NCBI GenBank assembly: GCA_963713805.1
Contig: CAVQNF010000003.1
Coordinates: 62,001 to 126,000, forward strand
Direction: 5' to 3'
Length of the DNA stretch: 64,000 bases
From: GAS188 sp963713805
Lineage (GTDB): Bacteria; Pseudomonadota; Alphaproteobacteria; Rhizobiales; Beijerinckiaceae
Position 1 is the first letter of the stretch. The number at the start of each line of letters is the position of its first letter. Of this stretch, positions 36,495 to 45,093 are shown piece by piece. Below the pieces are notes generated by a model. The model was given only the letters and a program-made list of their open reading frames with translations. It made no database searches and had not been told where the DNA came from. A program made the position numbers and the translations under genes.

Positions 36495-37556
36495 TCATCC
36501 CAACGAGTCGGGAGGGGTGAACAGCGTATCCTTCCAATCGTTGAACGTGGGAAGGAATTGCGCCGGGATGCGATAGGGCGCGCAGCGCATGATCGCGCGT
36601 TGCAGCGCGCCCGCCACCGCGCGCACGCCCGGATCGGAGGAAGCGCTCGCGACCAGCGGGCGTCCCGCCAGGCTCCCGTCTTGGTTGAAGACCACACGTA
36701 CTTGCGCCTGTTGGATCTTGCTCTCGTCCATTCCGGGCGGAATGTCGAAGCACTTTTGGACCTGGTCCTTCAATAGTCCGGCGAGCGCGTCTCTCATCGA
36801 AGGCGAAAGCTTGGGTGCATCGCCGGTCGGCGTGCCGAGCGAGGCCGTCTTCTGCAACTGCGCCCCGATCGAGCCCGACGCTTGCGGCTTCTCCTTCGAG
36901 ATCAGCAATTTCTCGATCGCGCTCGTCGAGAAGTTGGGCTCGGCCTTCTCCTTCGCCGGCGGTTTTGCGGGCTTTTGTGGATCCTCGAGCTTCTTCTGCT
37001 CGAGCAGCTGGGCGATCTTGTCGAACTGCGGCGGCTGAGGCTTCGGCTTCTCGACTTCCTTCGGCGGCTCCTGGGTCTTGACGACCTTCGGAGGCTGCGG
37101 CTTCTCGGGCGGCTTCGGGATCTCGGCGTCGAGCTTCGGCGGCTCGGGCTTTTGCGGCTCGGCGGCCTTCTGCGGCTCCGGCTTTTGCTCGGGCTTGACG
37201 GGGTCCGGCGGGCGCGTCGGCGGCAAGGGCGGCGCGCTCGTCGCGTCGGAAATTTCGGGCGCCCGCGCGGGCGGCGTCGGAACGTCTGCCTGATCCGCGC
37301 CTTGCGTCGGCTTTATCTGCTCGATCTCGGCGACCTTGTCGATGCGAGGCTTCGGCGTCGGCTGAACCTCCTTCGCGGTGCGCTCGCCCTTCGTCATGGC
37401 GCTGAACTGTTCGGCCGTGATGATCTCGACCGGAAGGGTTTCTTCCGCATCGGCGAAGGGCTGAGCCGAGGAGAGCCCGATGAGACTCGCCACCAGCACC
37501 ACCGCATGTGCGGTGGCGGAAAGCGGCAAGCCGGGTTCGGACCAGTCGATCTTCAC
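36495..37556 (-). CDS. tolA: Tol-Pal system protein TolA
   Basis: TolA spans the periplasm and transmits energy from TolQR to the outer membrane. The 353-residue product has one N-terminal transmembrane segment (AHAVVLVASLIGLSSA), a very long Pro/Lys/Glu-rich stalk (about 55-215, repeated PKPP/QKPEPP units), and a C-terminal TonB/TolA-like domain (VQKCFDIPPGMDESKIQQ and VRVVFNQDGSLAGRP). Low complexity in the middle is normal here. The next gene upstream, tolR, ends 13 nt before. Confidence 0.9.
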   Translation of the reverse strand: MKIDWSEPGLPLSATAHAVVLVASLIGLSSAQPFADAEETLPVEIITAEQFSAMTKGERTAKEVQPTPKPRIDKVAEIEQIKPTQGADQADVPTPPARAPEISDATSAPPLPPTRPPDPVKPEQKPEPQKAAEPQKPEPPKLDAEIPKPPEKPQPPKVVKTQEPPKEVEKPKPQPPQFDKIAQLLEQKKLEDPQKPAKPPAKEKAEPNFSTSAIEKLLISKEKPQASGSIGAQLQKTASLGTPTGDAPKLSPSMRDALAGLLKDQVQKCFDIPPGMDESKIQQAQVRVVFNQDGSLAGRPLVASASSDPGVRAVAGALQRAIMRCAPYRIPAQFLPTFNDWKDTLFTPPDSLG

Positions 37557-37569
37557 CTCAACCTCGCAC

Positions 37570-38025
37570 TCAGTTCCTCAGGTCCGGCTCCGTGACCAGC
37601 GCCACGCGCTTGTAGCCGGCGGCGGTGATCATCGACATCACTTGGGCGACGCGCCCATAGCCGACCTGCTTGGCGCCACGCACGTAGATGCGCTCGTCCG
37701 GCCCGTTCGCCGCGATCGCTCTCAGCGTGTCCAGCAAGGCCGCATCCTCGATCGGCTTGTCCATCAGGAACACCTTGCCGTTCTCGTCGATGGAGATCGT
37801 CACGGGCTGCTTTTCCACGTTGAGCGCTTTCGCGCCGGTCTGGGGCAGATCGAGCGGCACGCCCGCGGTGAGCAAAGGCGCCGTCACCATGAACACGATC
37901 AAAAGCACGAGCATGACGTCGATGAACGGCGTCATGTTGATTTCGGCGATGGCCGAATGATGGCGCCGCCGGCGACGCCGACCCGCGCCCTTTCCCCCGA
38001 GCGCCGCCGCGACGTTTGCACCCAT
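37570..38025 (-). CDS. tolR: Tol-Pal system protein TolR
   Basis: TolR is an ExbD-type proton-channel subunit that works with TolQ. The 151-residue protein has a single N-terminal transmembrane segment FIDVMLVLLIVFMVTAPLL, whose Asp takes part in proton conduction, and a periplasmic ExbD-like domain ending in GYGRVAQVMSMITAAGYKRVALV. An unusual Arg/His-rich cluster (RRRRRRHH) comes just before the membrane segment. It lies 21 nt after tolQ in the same operon. Confidence 0.94.
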   Translation of the reverse strand: MGANVAAALGGKGAGRRRRRRHHSAIAEINMTPFIDVMLVLLIVFMVTAPLLTAGVPLDLPQTGAKALNVEKQPVTISIDENGKVFLMDKPIEDAALLDTLRAIAANGPDERIYVRGAKQVGYGRVAQVMSMITAAGYKRVALVTEPDLRN

Positions 38026-38046
38026 CGGCTTCGAGCCCTTTCCGCG

Positions 38047-38784
38047 TCAGGCCGCGAGGCGCTGATCGACCTGCCGCGACAGGATCGCGGAGAATTCGTC
38101 GGCGAAGCCCTCGAGCCGTGTTTGCAGGTTCTGCACGCGCGCATGGAAACTGTTGTAGGCGATGACGGCGGGGATCGCCGCCACGAGGCCGATCGCGGTC
38201 GCGAACAGGGATTCCGAGATGCCGGGCGCCACCACGGCGAGGCTGGTGTTCTTCGACGCCGCGATCGCCATGAAGGAATTCATGATGCCCCACACCGTGC
38301 CGAAGAGCCCGATGAAGGGACCGGCAGAGGCGATGTTCGAGAGCACCATCAGGCCCCCGTTCAAGCGCTCCGTCTCACGCTGGATGGCAACGTCCATCAC
38401 CTTCTCGACCCGCCCCGCGAAGCTGCCGAAAGCTTTTCCGGTGCCCTCGAGCGAACGCTTCCATTCCGTCATGGCCGCGAGAAACACCGCTCCCATGCCG
38501 GTCGGCTGCGCCTCGGCCAGATCGCGGTAGAGCTCGTCGAGCGATTGGCCCGACCAGAAAACGTCCTCGAACTGATCCATCGCGCTCGCGAGGCGCCTGT
38601 AGAGAAGAGCCTTGTTCAGGATGATGGACCAGCACCACACCGAAGCGAAGATGAGCCCGATCATGACGAGCTTGACGACGATGTGGGCCTGCCAGAACAA
38701 GGTCCAGATCGACAGGCTCGGAGCGAAGGCTGGAAGCGCGTTTTGCGCGACATCGGCTGCATTCATCGAATTCGACCCGTCCAT
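38047..38784 (-). CDS. tolQ: Tol-Pal system protein TolQ
   Basis: TolQ is the ExbB-type proton-channel core. The 245-residue product has three transmembrane segments: about 30-55 (IVVKLVMIGLIFASVWCWSI), one near FIGLFGTVWGIMNSFM, and LFATAIGLVAAIPAVIAYN. I chose MDGSNSMNAAD at 38784; the in-frame MNAAD at 38766 also fits, and the longer frame to 38889 has no family similarity. It is the first gene of the tolQRAB operon; ybgC, which often precedes it, is absent. Confidence 0.93.
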   Translation of the reverse strand: MDGSNSMNAADVAQNALPAFAPSLSIWTLFWQAHIVVKLVMIGLIFASVWCWSIILNKALLYRRLASAMDQFEDVFWSGQSLDELYRDLAEAQPTGMGAVFLAAMTEWKRSLEGTGKAFGSFAGRVEKVMDVAIQRETERLNGGLMVLSNIASAGPFIGLFGTVWGIMNSFMAIAASKNTSLAVVAPGISESLFATAIGLVAAIPAVIAYNSFHARVQNLQTRLEGFADEFSAILSRQVDQRLAA

Positions 38785-38970
38785 AAACCCCGTGAGCGGC
38801 GCGCGCCCACCACGCCGACCCGAATCAGCCCGTCCCTTGACAGTCACTCGGCTGACAATGCGACGAAACAAGGGCGCTGATCCGGCCATTCGCCGAACAT
38901 CTCGGCAGTTGATGGCCCGTTAGGGTAAAGAAAGCGTCAAGTTGCCGCCGCGCAACAGAAATCGAGGCGT

Positions 38971-39444
38971 TCAGGCATAGCCGAGCGGAATTTCGGTCGT
39001 TTCCTTCATCGTCTCCATGACGAAGGTCGCCGAAACGTCGAGCATGTCGATACGGGCGATCAGCTTCTGGTAGAGCGCATCATAGGCGGCCACATCGGGC
39101 ACGCGTGCCTGCAGGATGTAATCGATCTCGCCCGCCGTTCGGAAGGCGCCGACGATCTCGGGGATGTCCCGCACGGCCGCGCGGAAGCGCTCGGCCCAAT
39201 CGGCGCTGTGGCGGCTCGTGCGCACGGCAATGAAGACCATCAGCTTCGCGTTGACGGCGGCCGGGTCGAGCAAGGCGACGCGGCCCTTGAACACGCCCAT
39301 CTCCTCGAGCCGGCTCACCCGCCGCCAGCATCCGTTGCGCGACAGCGCGGCACGCTCACCGAGCTCGTCGAGAGACAAGCTCGCGTCCCGCTGCAGCTCC
39401 GCGAGCAGCCGTTTGTCGGTTGCATCCAAACCTGGTGTTTTCAT
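38971..39444 (-). CDS. Lrp/AsnC family transcriptional regulator
   Basis: Feast/famine regulators control amino-acid metabolism in response to small ligands. The 157-residue protein has the N-terminal HTH (LDATDKRLLAELQRDASLS, then ALSRNGCWRRVSRLEEMGV) and the C-terminal ligand-binding RAM domain (VFIAVRTSRHSADWAE and GEIDYILQARV). The ATG at 39444 (MKTPGLDATD) is preferred; a GTG at 39480 is possible. It is divergent from a DUF6356 gene with an AT-rich palindrome between them, and its target is probably nearby or itself. Confidence 0.9.
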   Translation of the reverse strand: MKTPGLDATDKRLLAELQRDASLSLDELGERAALSRNGCWRRVSRLEEMGVFKGRVALLDPAAVNAKLMVFIAVRTSRHSADWAERFRAAVRDIPEIVGAFRTAGEIDYILQARVPDVAAYDALYQKLIARIDMLDVSATFVMETMKETTEIPLGYA

Positions 39445-39486
39445 CCCTGAATTCCCGAAAAAACCGAGATATCTTACCACGAAAAT

Positions 39487-39508
39487 GCCAAATATTCCAA
39501 ATTTTGGC
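39487..39508. promoter_or_regulatory. AT-rich palindrome in the Lrp/DUF6356 divergent promoter
   Basis: GCCAAA (39487-39492) and TTTGGC (39503-39508) form a 22 bp inverted repeat with an AT-rich centre, between two divergent start codons. Its form and position fit an Lrp-type operator; no binding evidence exists. Confidence 0.45.
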
Positions 39509-39567
39509 GATGCATTCCTACCGACGCCCGCTTACGCTTCACGAAACATCGACAAAGGGAGCCGGCC

Positions 39568-39840
39568 GTGCCCAATTCGTTCAAGGATCTGTTCACCGAC
39601 CATCCGCAGGCGGTGGGTGAGAGCTATGGCGAGCATTTCGGGGTCGCCCTGTCGTATTCCGGGCGGCTCTTCGCAGCTTCTTGCGCGGCCTTCGTGCACG
39701 CTCTGTTGCCGTTCCTGTTCGTCACGACGGCGTCGAGCGCGATCAAGGCCATGTATGCGAACATGACGCGACGCGGCGCGACTTCTCAACCGCAGACCAG
39801 CGCGCAGGAAGGACGCCTCTCTCAGGACTACGCGATCTGA
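39568..39840 (+). CDS. DUF6356 family membrane protein
   Basis: Function unknown. The 90-residue protein begins at a GTG preceded by AAAGGGAG, reads MPNSFKDLFTDHPQAVGESYG, and has one hydrophobic segment (FAASCAAFVHALLPFLFV). The start 'FTDHPQAVGESY' and the His-Ala-Leu-(L/F)-Pro-Phe stretch are characteristic of DUF6356 proteins in alphaproteobacteria. It is divergent from the Lrp-type regulator, which is a likely controller. Confidence 0.7.
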   Translation: MPNSFKDLFTDHPQAVGESYGEHFGVALSYSGRLFAASCAAFVHALLPFLFVTTASSAIKAMYANMTRRGATSQPQTSAQEGRLSQDYAI

Positions 39841-39915
39841 AGCCCTGTTCTCGAGAGCTGGCCGTCAACGGGAAACGCGCGCCCATCCACGGCGGAGAGT
39901 GTCGGCCTCCTGCCG

Positions 39916-41409
39916 TCAGTCGGCCGCCGAGGCGGCGCCGGGGCGAGTGACCCGCAACGGGCGCTCCTCCATGGCGGCGAAGGCCACGAGCGCCAGCGCG
40001 AAGCCGAGCGCCGCCGCGGCGTAGACCATCTGGAACAGGAAGCCGAGATCGGTTCCGCTCGCGGCGGCGTTGCGCGAGAGTTCCTCGACCGAGGTCGCTC
40101 CGCTCGAGCCGCCGACGATGATCGCGCCATAGACCGCGACCAGGATGGCGCCGCCGAGCTGCCGAAAGAAATTCATGCTCGCGGTCGCGATGCCGAGATC
40201 CTGATGCGCGACGGCGTTCTGGATGGCGACCGTCGATACCGGGAACAAGGTGCCGAGCGCGACCGCGGAGACGCCGATGATCGCCACGAAAGGGATGAGC
40301 GTCAGCCGCGTTCCGAGGACCGCGACCACCGCCATGGCGAGCGTCGCCAGCATGAGGCCGACGAGCGGGAGGCGCTTGTAGTGGCGCACGCGAGCCATGG
40401 TTCGGCCCGAGATCATGGCCCCGATCACGCCGCCGGCCATGAGCGGGATGAGCGCGATCCCGGATTGGCTCGCCGTGAGGTTCATTTCCGCCTGCAGGTA
40501 GATGGGCACATAGATCGTCATCGCCACATTGGTGCCGACGCCGAGGCTCGAGGCGATGGCCGCCGTGCGCACGACGGGATTGGCGAGCACGCGCAGCGGC
40601 ACCAGAGGCTCGGCGGCAAGCCTGATGCGCAGGGCGAAGAGCGCCCACATCACGATCGAGGCGCAGATGAGCGCCGCGAACCAGAACGAGCCCTTGCCGA
40701 TGGCGGCGCCCTCCCCGTTGAGCGCCAGCATGAGCAAGGTGGTGGCGAGCGCCATGAGGATCGCACCCAGAATGTCGAGCCGGTGCGGGCGGTCGTGGCG
40801 CGGCAGCTTGCGCAACAGCCTGTTCGTCATGGCGAAGGCCAGGAGGCCGAGCGGCACGTTGATCCAGAAGATCGCCGACCAATGGAAATTCTGCGCCAGG
40901 AAGCCGCCGAGATAGGGGCCGGCGAGACCCGAAGTCAGAAACACGCTGGCGATGCGCACCTGATAGCGGCCGCGCTCCTTCGGCGATACGATATCGGCGA
41001 TGATCGTCTGGGCGAGCGAGATCAAGCCGCCCCCGCCGAGCCCTTGCAGCCCTCTGGCGAGCACGAGAACGAGCATCGTCGGCGCGAGCGCGCAAGCGAT
41101 CGATCCGGCAACGAAGGTCGCGATGCCCAAAAGCAGCATCACCCTGCGCCCGTAGATGTCGCTCGCTTTGCCGTAAAGCGGCGTCACAGTGGTCGCGGCC
41201 AGGAGATAGGCGGTCGCCACCCAGGGCAAATTCTGCACATCCCCGAGATCGCGTGAGATCAGCGGCAGCGCCGCCGCGATGATCGTCTGGTCCAATGCCG
41301 CCAGGAACATGGCGAGCATGATTCCCGTGAAGATCGAGCGGATCTCGCGTGCGTCGAGCGGAGCCGGAGGCGGAGGCGGAGGCGGTGAAGAGGAAATGGG
41401 AATCCTCAT
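39916..41409 (-). CDS. DHA2-type MFS multidrug efflux transporter
   Basis: A proton-driven exporter of the EmrB/QacA group, expected to have 14 transmembrane helices. The 497-residue protein has motif A-like YGKASDIYGRRVMLLLG and the family's ALDQTIIAAALPLISRDLG in the first helix, plus PWVATAYLLAATTVTPLYG. A proline run (SSPPPPPPPAPLD) precedes helix 1. No emrA-like partner is encoded beside it. Drug specificity cannot be told. Tandem repeats lie just before its start codon. Confidence 0.88.
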   Translation of the reverse strand: MRIPISSSPPPPPPPAPLDAREIRSIFTGIMLAMFLAALDQTIIAAALPLISRDLGDVQNLPWVATAYLLAATTVTPLYGKASDIYGRRVMLLLGIATFVAGSIACALAPTMLVLVLARGLQGLGGGGLISLAQTIIADIVSPKERGRYQVRIASVFLTSGLAGPYLGGFLAQNFHWSAIFWINVPLGLLAFAMTNRLLRKLPRHDRPHRLDILGAILMALATTLLMLALNGEGAAIGKGSFWFAALICASIVMWALFALRIRLAAEPLVPLRVLANPVVRTAAIASSLGVGTNVAMTIYVPIYLQAEMNLTASQSGIALIPLMAGGVIGAMISGRTMARVRHYKRLPLVGLMLATLAMAVVAVLGTRLTLIPFVAIIGVSAVALGTLFPVSTVAIQNAVAHQDLGIATASMNFFRQLGGAILVAVYGAIIVGGSSGATSVEELSRNAAASGTDLGFLFQMVYAAAALGFALALVAFAAMEERPLRVTRPGAASAAD

Positions 41410-41429
41410 GATTTTCGGCGATCCGGCGA

Positions 41430-41511
41430 GCGGGATTTCAGACGACTGGCCTTTGACGCTGGGATTCGGCGACTGGCATTTTCGATCACTGGGATTCAGC
41501 GAGCAGCAAGC
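41430..41511. repeat. About 2.5 tandem copies of a 29-30 bp unit upstream of the MFS gene
   Basis: The unit repeats at 41430-41458, 41459-41488 and, partially, from 41489. All three share a GGGATT core. The last two share the identical 14-mer start CTGGGATTCRGCGA, and the first two share GACTGGC. The repeats lie 21 bp upstream of the MFS start codon, so they may be operator sites or a local expansion. Confidence 0.55.
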
Positions 41512-41604
41512 ATCGTGCCGAACACGAAGCCCGGTCCTGCCTCTTAGTTAGCTTAGGCGAAAGCGGCCGGCCATCCGTCGAGCGGCCGCCTCCCATGCGC
41601 CGCC

Positions 41605-42997
41605 TCAGCCCGATTTGCGAAAGCGACGTTCGACCGTCTCGAAGATCAGGCGCGCGGCTTGCGCTTCCCCGCCTTGCGGGCGTCCTGGCTTCGCCGTCGG
41701 CGTCCAGGCGAAGAGGTCGAAATGAGCATAGATGCGTGCCTTCTCGACGAAACGCTTGAGAAACAGCGCCGCCGTGATCGAACCGGCGAAGGCCGTGTTC
41801 GAGATGTGGCTCACATCGGCGACGCGCGAGGCGAGCATGTCGTCGTAAGGGGACCAGAACGGCAGCCGCCAGACCGGGTCGTTGAGGCGAATGCCGAGAT
41901 CCACGACCTGCGCACCGAAGGCGTCATCCGTGGCGAAGAAGGCCGGAAGATCGGGGCCGAGCGCCACGCGCGCCGCGCCCGTGAGCGTGGCGAAATCGAC
42001 CATCAGCTCGGGCGCCTCGCCGTCCGCGAGCGCAAGCGCGTCGGCGAGGATGAGGCGTCCCTCCGCATCCGTATTGCCGATCTCCACGCTCAGTCCCTTG
42101 CGGCTCCTCGAAGACGTCGCCCGGTCGGAAGGAGGCACCCGATATGGCGTTCTCGACGGCCGGGACGAGCACGCGCAGGCGCACGGGAAGGCTTTCCGCC
42201 ATGATCATCCGCGCCGCGGCGAGCGCGGTCGCCGCCCCGCCCATGTCCTTCTTCATGAGAAGCATCGCCGCGTCTGGCTTGATGTTGAGGCCGCCGGTAT
42301 CGAAGGTGACACCCTTGCCGACGAGCGTCACTTTCGGCGCGGCCTCGTCACCCCAGGAAAAATCGATGAGCCGAGGCGCCGTGACGGAGGCCCGGCCGAC
42401 CGCGTGGATCATCGGCAGATCGGCGTCGAGAAGCGCGTCGCCCACGGTGGAGGTGAAGCGCGCACCGAATTTCGAGGCGAGTTCCTGGGCCGCGGCCTCG
42501 AGCCCATCAGGACCGAGGTCGTTCGCCGGCGTGTTGATGAGGTCGCGACCGAAGGCGATCGCGCTCGCGATACGCTCGGCCCGGCCCCGATCCACTCCCT
42601 TCGGCGCCACGAGCTTGGCGCACGGCCCGTTCTCCTTCTTGCGATAGGTCTCGAATCGATAGCTGTCGGCGAGCCAGGCGAAAGCAACGAGCGCGGCGCT
42701 TTGCATGTCGCCTTCGAAACGATAGGTGCCGGGCGGCAGGATGCTCGCGAGCCCTCCGCGGGCGAAGGCGCGCTCCGCCTCGCTCTTCGCCTGATCCTCG
42801 ATGAACACGACGCAATCGAGGCCGCCGCTCGCGCCGGGGAGAAGCACATGCCGGCCGGGTTTTGGATCGAAATGCACCGCCTCGGAAAAACTGCGGGCCG
42901 CGGCCGAAAGCCGGCCTTGAAAGCTTTGCCAATCGGCCGCGCCCATGGCGTGGATGGGCGTCGACGCTGCTCCGGCGTCGGCGACGAGCGTGGTCAT
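41605..42997 (-). pseudogene. Leucyl aminopeptidase family (M17) protein, interrupted by a one-base frameshift
   Basis: A zinc/manganese aminopeptidase of family M17. The N-terminal part (start MTTLVADAG at 42997) includes VGKGVTFDTGGLNIKP and KKDMGGAA, the first metal-binding motifs; it runs to GDVF near 42110. The C-terminal part continues in a second frame with SRKGLSVEIGNTDAEGRL, the M17 signature, and ends at 41605. Joined, they give about 463 residues with all motifs, normal for the family. The break needs one extra base near 42109. Since everything else is conserved, a sequencing error or a very recent mutation are both possible. Confidence 0.8.
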
Positions 42998-43049
42998 GGC
43001 GATCCCCAACAACTTGCCGGCCTCACCCCGGCGGGCAAAGGCGGCGCGG

Positions 43050-43064
43050 TTAACGCGTCGTTAA
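43050..43064. promoter_or_regulatory. Perfect CtrA box upstream of tadD
   Basis: TTAA (43050-43053), seven bases, then TTAA (43061-43064) matches the full CtrA consensus TTAA-N7-TTAA; a further TTAAC follows at 43067-43071. The site is about 110 bp before the tadD start and also upstream of the divergent aminopeptidase gene. CtrA controls pilus genes in other alphaproteobacteria. Confidence 0.6.
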
Positions 43065-43172
43065 AGTTAACATTTTACGAATGTCCCGGGGGAAGAACCC
43101 GGCGTCCCTGCGTTCGTAGAAAATGTCCGGGCTGCGTGCAAGTTCGTCGAGCGCATGAGGGCGAGGTTTTGC

Positions 43173-44048
43173 ATGATCGCATTTGGGAAAGGCTCCGGTC
43201 GCCCGCCGCAACGGTGGTGCGCCCTCGTTTCGGCGGCCGCGATCGCGGTTTCGCTTGCGGGCTGCTTGCGCGGCAAGGACATCACCGCATCCGTCACGGA
43301 CCCGGCGTCCTCCCAGGATGCATTGCATGCGCAAGCCGAGAGCTGGAGCAAGCGCTACAGCTCGAATCCCGGCGAGAAGACCGCTTCGCTCGGCTATGCG
43401 CGCGCGCTCGCGGCGCTTGATCAGAAGGGTCAGGCAGCTGCCGTTCTGCAAACGGCGGCGGTCAAGGCACCGAAGGATCAGGAGATCCTTGCCGCCTATG
43501 GCAAGGCATTGGTCGACACCGGCGATTACAATCAGGCGCTCGAGGTGCTCGCGCGCGCCCATTCGCCGGACCAGCCGGACTGGCGCATACTTTCGGCGGA
43601 AGGCATCGCTTCGGACGGGGTCGGGCTGCATGATCGCGCCCAATCCTTCTATCTCGCGGCGCTGAAGATCGCGCCCGGCGATCCGGGCGTCATGTCGAAC
43701 CTCGGCCTTTCCTATGCGCTGTCGAAAAAGCTGCCCGAAGCCGAGCGCGTGCTGACCGAAGCCGCGCGCAATCCGCGGGCCGATCCGCGCGTGCGGCAGA
43801 ACCTCGCTTTGGTGCTCGCGTTGCAAGGGCACTTTGACAATGCGACCCAGGCATTGGGGCACGATCTCTCGCCGGCGGACGCCGCGAAAAACGTCGCCGA
43901 CATCCGCTCCATGATCGCCCAACCCAACACCTGGGAGGCGATCCGCGGCAAAACCGCGTCGAAAAACGCGTCGGAGACCGCGATCGCGCGGGCGAAGCTA
44001 CCCGCGCCGCCGCCTCAGACGACCGAAGCGCAGGCGGCCCAAGAGTAG
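43173..44048 (+). CDS. tadD: Tad pilus assembly lipoprotein TadD (TPR protein)
   Basis: TadD is a TPR outer-membrane lipoprotein required for Tad pilus assembly. The 291-residue protein has a lipoprotein signal with lipobox VSLAGC and tandem tetratricopeptide repeats in the middle (for example KASLGYARALAALDQ-type, AAYGKALVDTGDYNQALEVL, VMSNLGLSYALSKKLPEAE). The ATG at 43173 is preferred because GAGG stands 7 nt before it; 43155 is the alternative. It is transcribed toward tadC and separate from the cpa operon, with a perfect CtrA box upstream. Confidence 0.8.
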   Translation: MIAFGKGSGRPPQRWCALVSAAAIAVSLAGCLRGKDITASVTDPASSQDALHAQAESWSKRYSSNPGEKTASLGYARALAALDQKGQAAAVLQTAAVKAPKDQEILAAYGKALVDTGDYNQALEVLARAHSPDQPDWRILSAEGIASDGVGLHDRAQSFYLAALKIAPGDPGVMSNLGLSYALSKKLPEAERVLTEAARNPRADPRVRQNLALVLALQGHFDNATQALGHDLSPADAAKNVADIRSMIAQPNTWEAIRGKTASKNASETAIARAKLPAPPPQTTEAQAAQE

Positions 44049-44090
44049 GTCGGGAGCGGAAGACAATCTGGCGGCGACGGGCTTTCGGCG

Positions 44091-45071
44091 TCAATCCCAA
44101 CCGAAGATCTGGATCAGCGCGGGCGTGAGGATCACCGCGAACAGCACAGGCAGGAAGAACAGGATCATCGGCACGGTCAGCTTCGGCGGCAAGCCGGCAG
44201 CCTTCTTTTCCGCCTCGTTCATGCGATGATCCCGGCTTTCCTGAGCCAAGACCCGCAACGCGACGCCGACGGGCGTGCCATAGCGCTCGGCCTGGACCAA
44301 GGCGGTGCAGATCGATTTGATCGCCTCGACGCCGGTGCGATTCGCGAGGTTTTCGAAAGCCTGGCGCCTTTCCTGAAGATAGGAGAGCTCCGCGGTGGTG
44401 AGCGTCAGCTCTTCGGCGAGCGCGACGGATTGCGTGCCGATCTCGACAGACACCTTGCGGAAGGCGTGCTCGACCGAGATGCCGGATTCGACGCAGATGA
44501 GCAAGAGATCCATGGCGTCGGGAATTGCCCGCCGCATCGACAATTGACGTTTGGTCGTCTGATTCTTCAGGAAGATTTCCGGCAGCTTGATCCCGATGTA
44601 GAGCGCGGCCACCACCGCGATCAATCGCGTCATCACCGCGTATTTGTCGCCGACGATCACGAAGGCATAGAAGGCCGTGATGACGAACAGCCCGATCGGT
44701 GAGACCAGCCTAAAAAACAAGAACGTGGTTTCGGCTTGCTTGCCGCGATAGCCTGCCATGGCGAGCCGAAGCTTGGCGGTCTCGGTGCCGAGCCAGCTCG
44801 ACAGGTTGAGCCGATCGACCACGTTCTTCATATAGGCGGTCGGGTGCTGGCGCAGCGACACTTTCGTCCCGGCGCTCTTGCTGAGGCGTTCGCGCTCGCG
44901 CGCGCGGATCGCCTCCCGCTCGACCGATACGGCCCTCATGCGGCGCGCAAGATTGTCGCCCTCGACGAAGGTGATCCCCACCGTGATGATCGTCGCGGCG
45001 GTCGCGACAGCCACCATCATGGTGAAGACGAACTGCGGATCGAGGATCTTATGGAAGATGAGATTGATCAT
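44091..45071 (-). CDS. tadC: Tad pilus inner-membrane platform protein TadC
   Basis: TadC and TadB form the inner-membrane platform on which pilin is polymerised. The 326-residue protein has a T2SSF domain with the conserved RRAIPDAMDLLLICVESGIS and EHAFRKVSVEIG, and four transmembrane segments (for example FVFTMMVAVATAATIITVG near the N-terminus and PMILFFLPVLFAVIL at the C-terminus). It lies 22 nt after tadB on the minus strand and converges with tadD. Confidence 0.9.
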   Translation of the reverse strand: MINLIFHKILDPQFVFTMMVAVATAATIITVGITFVEGDNLARRMRAVSVEREAIRARERERLSKSAGTKVSLRQHPTAYMKNVVDRLNLSSWLGTETAKLRLAMAGYRGKQAETTFLFFRLVSPIGLFVITAFYAFVIVGDKYAVMTRLIAVVAALYIGIKLPEIFLKNQTTKRQLSMRRAIPDAMDLLLICVESGISVEHAFRKVSVEIGTQSVALAEELTLTTAELSYLQERRQAFENLANRTGVEAIKSICTALVQAERYGTPVGVALRVLAQESRDHRMNEAEKKAAGLPPKLTVPMILFFLPVLFAVILTPALIQIFGWD

Positions 45072-45093
45072 ACACCGGCCGGTAAGCCCTTTG

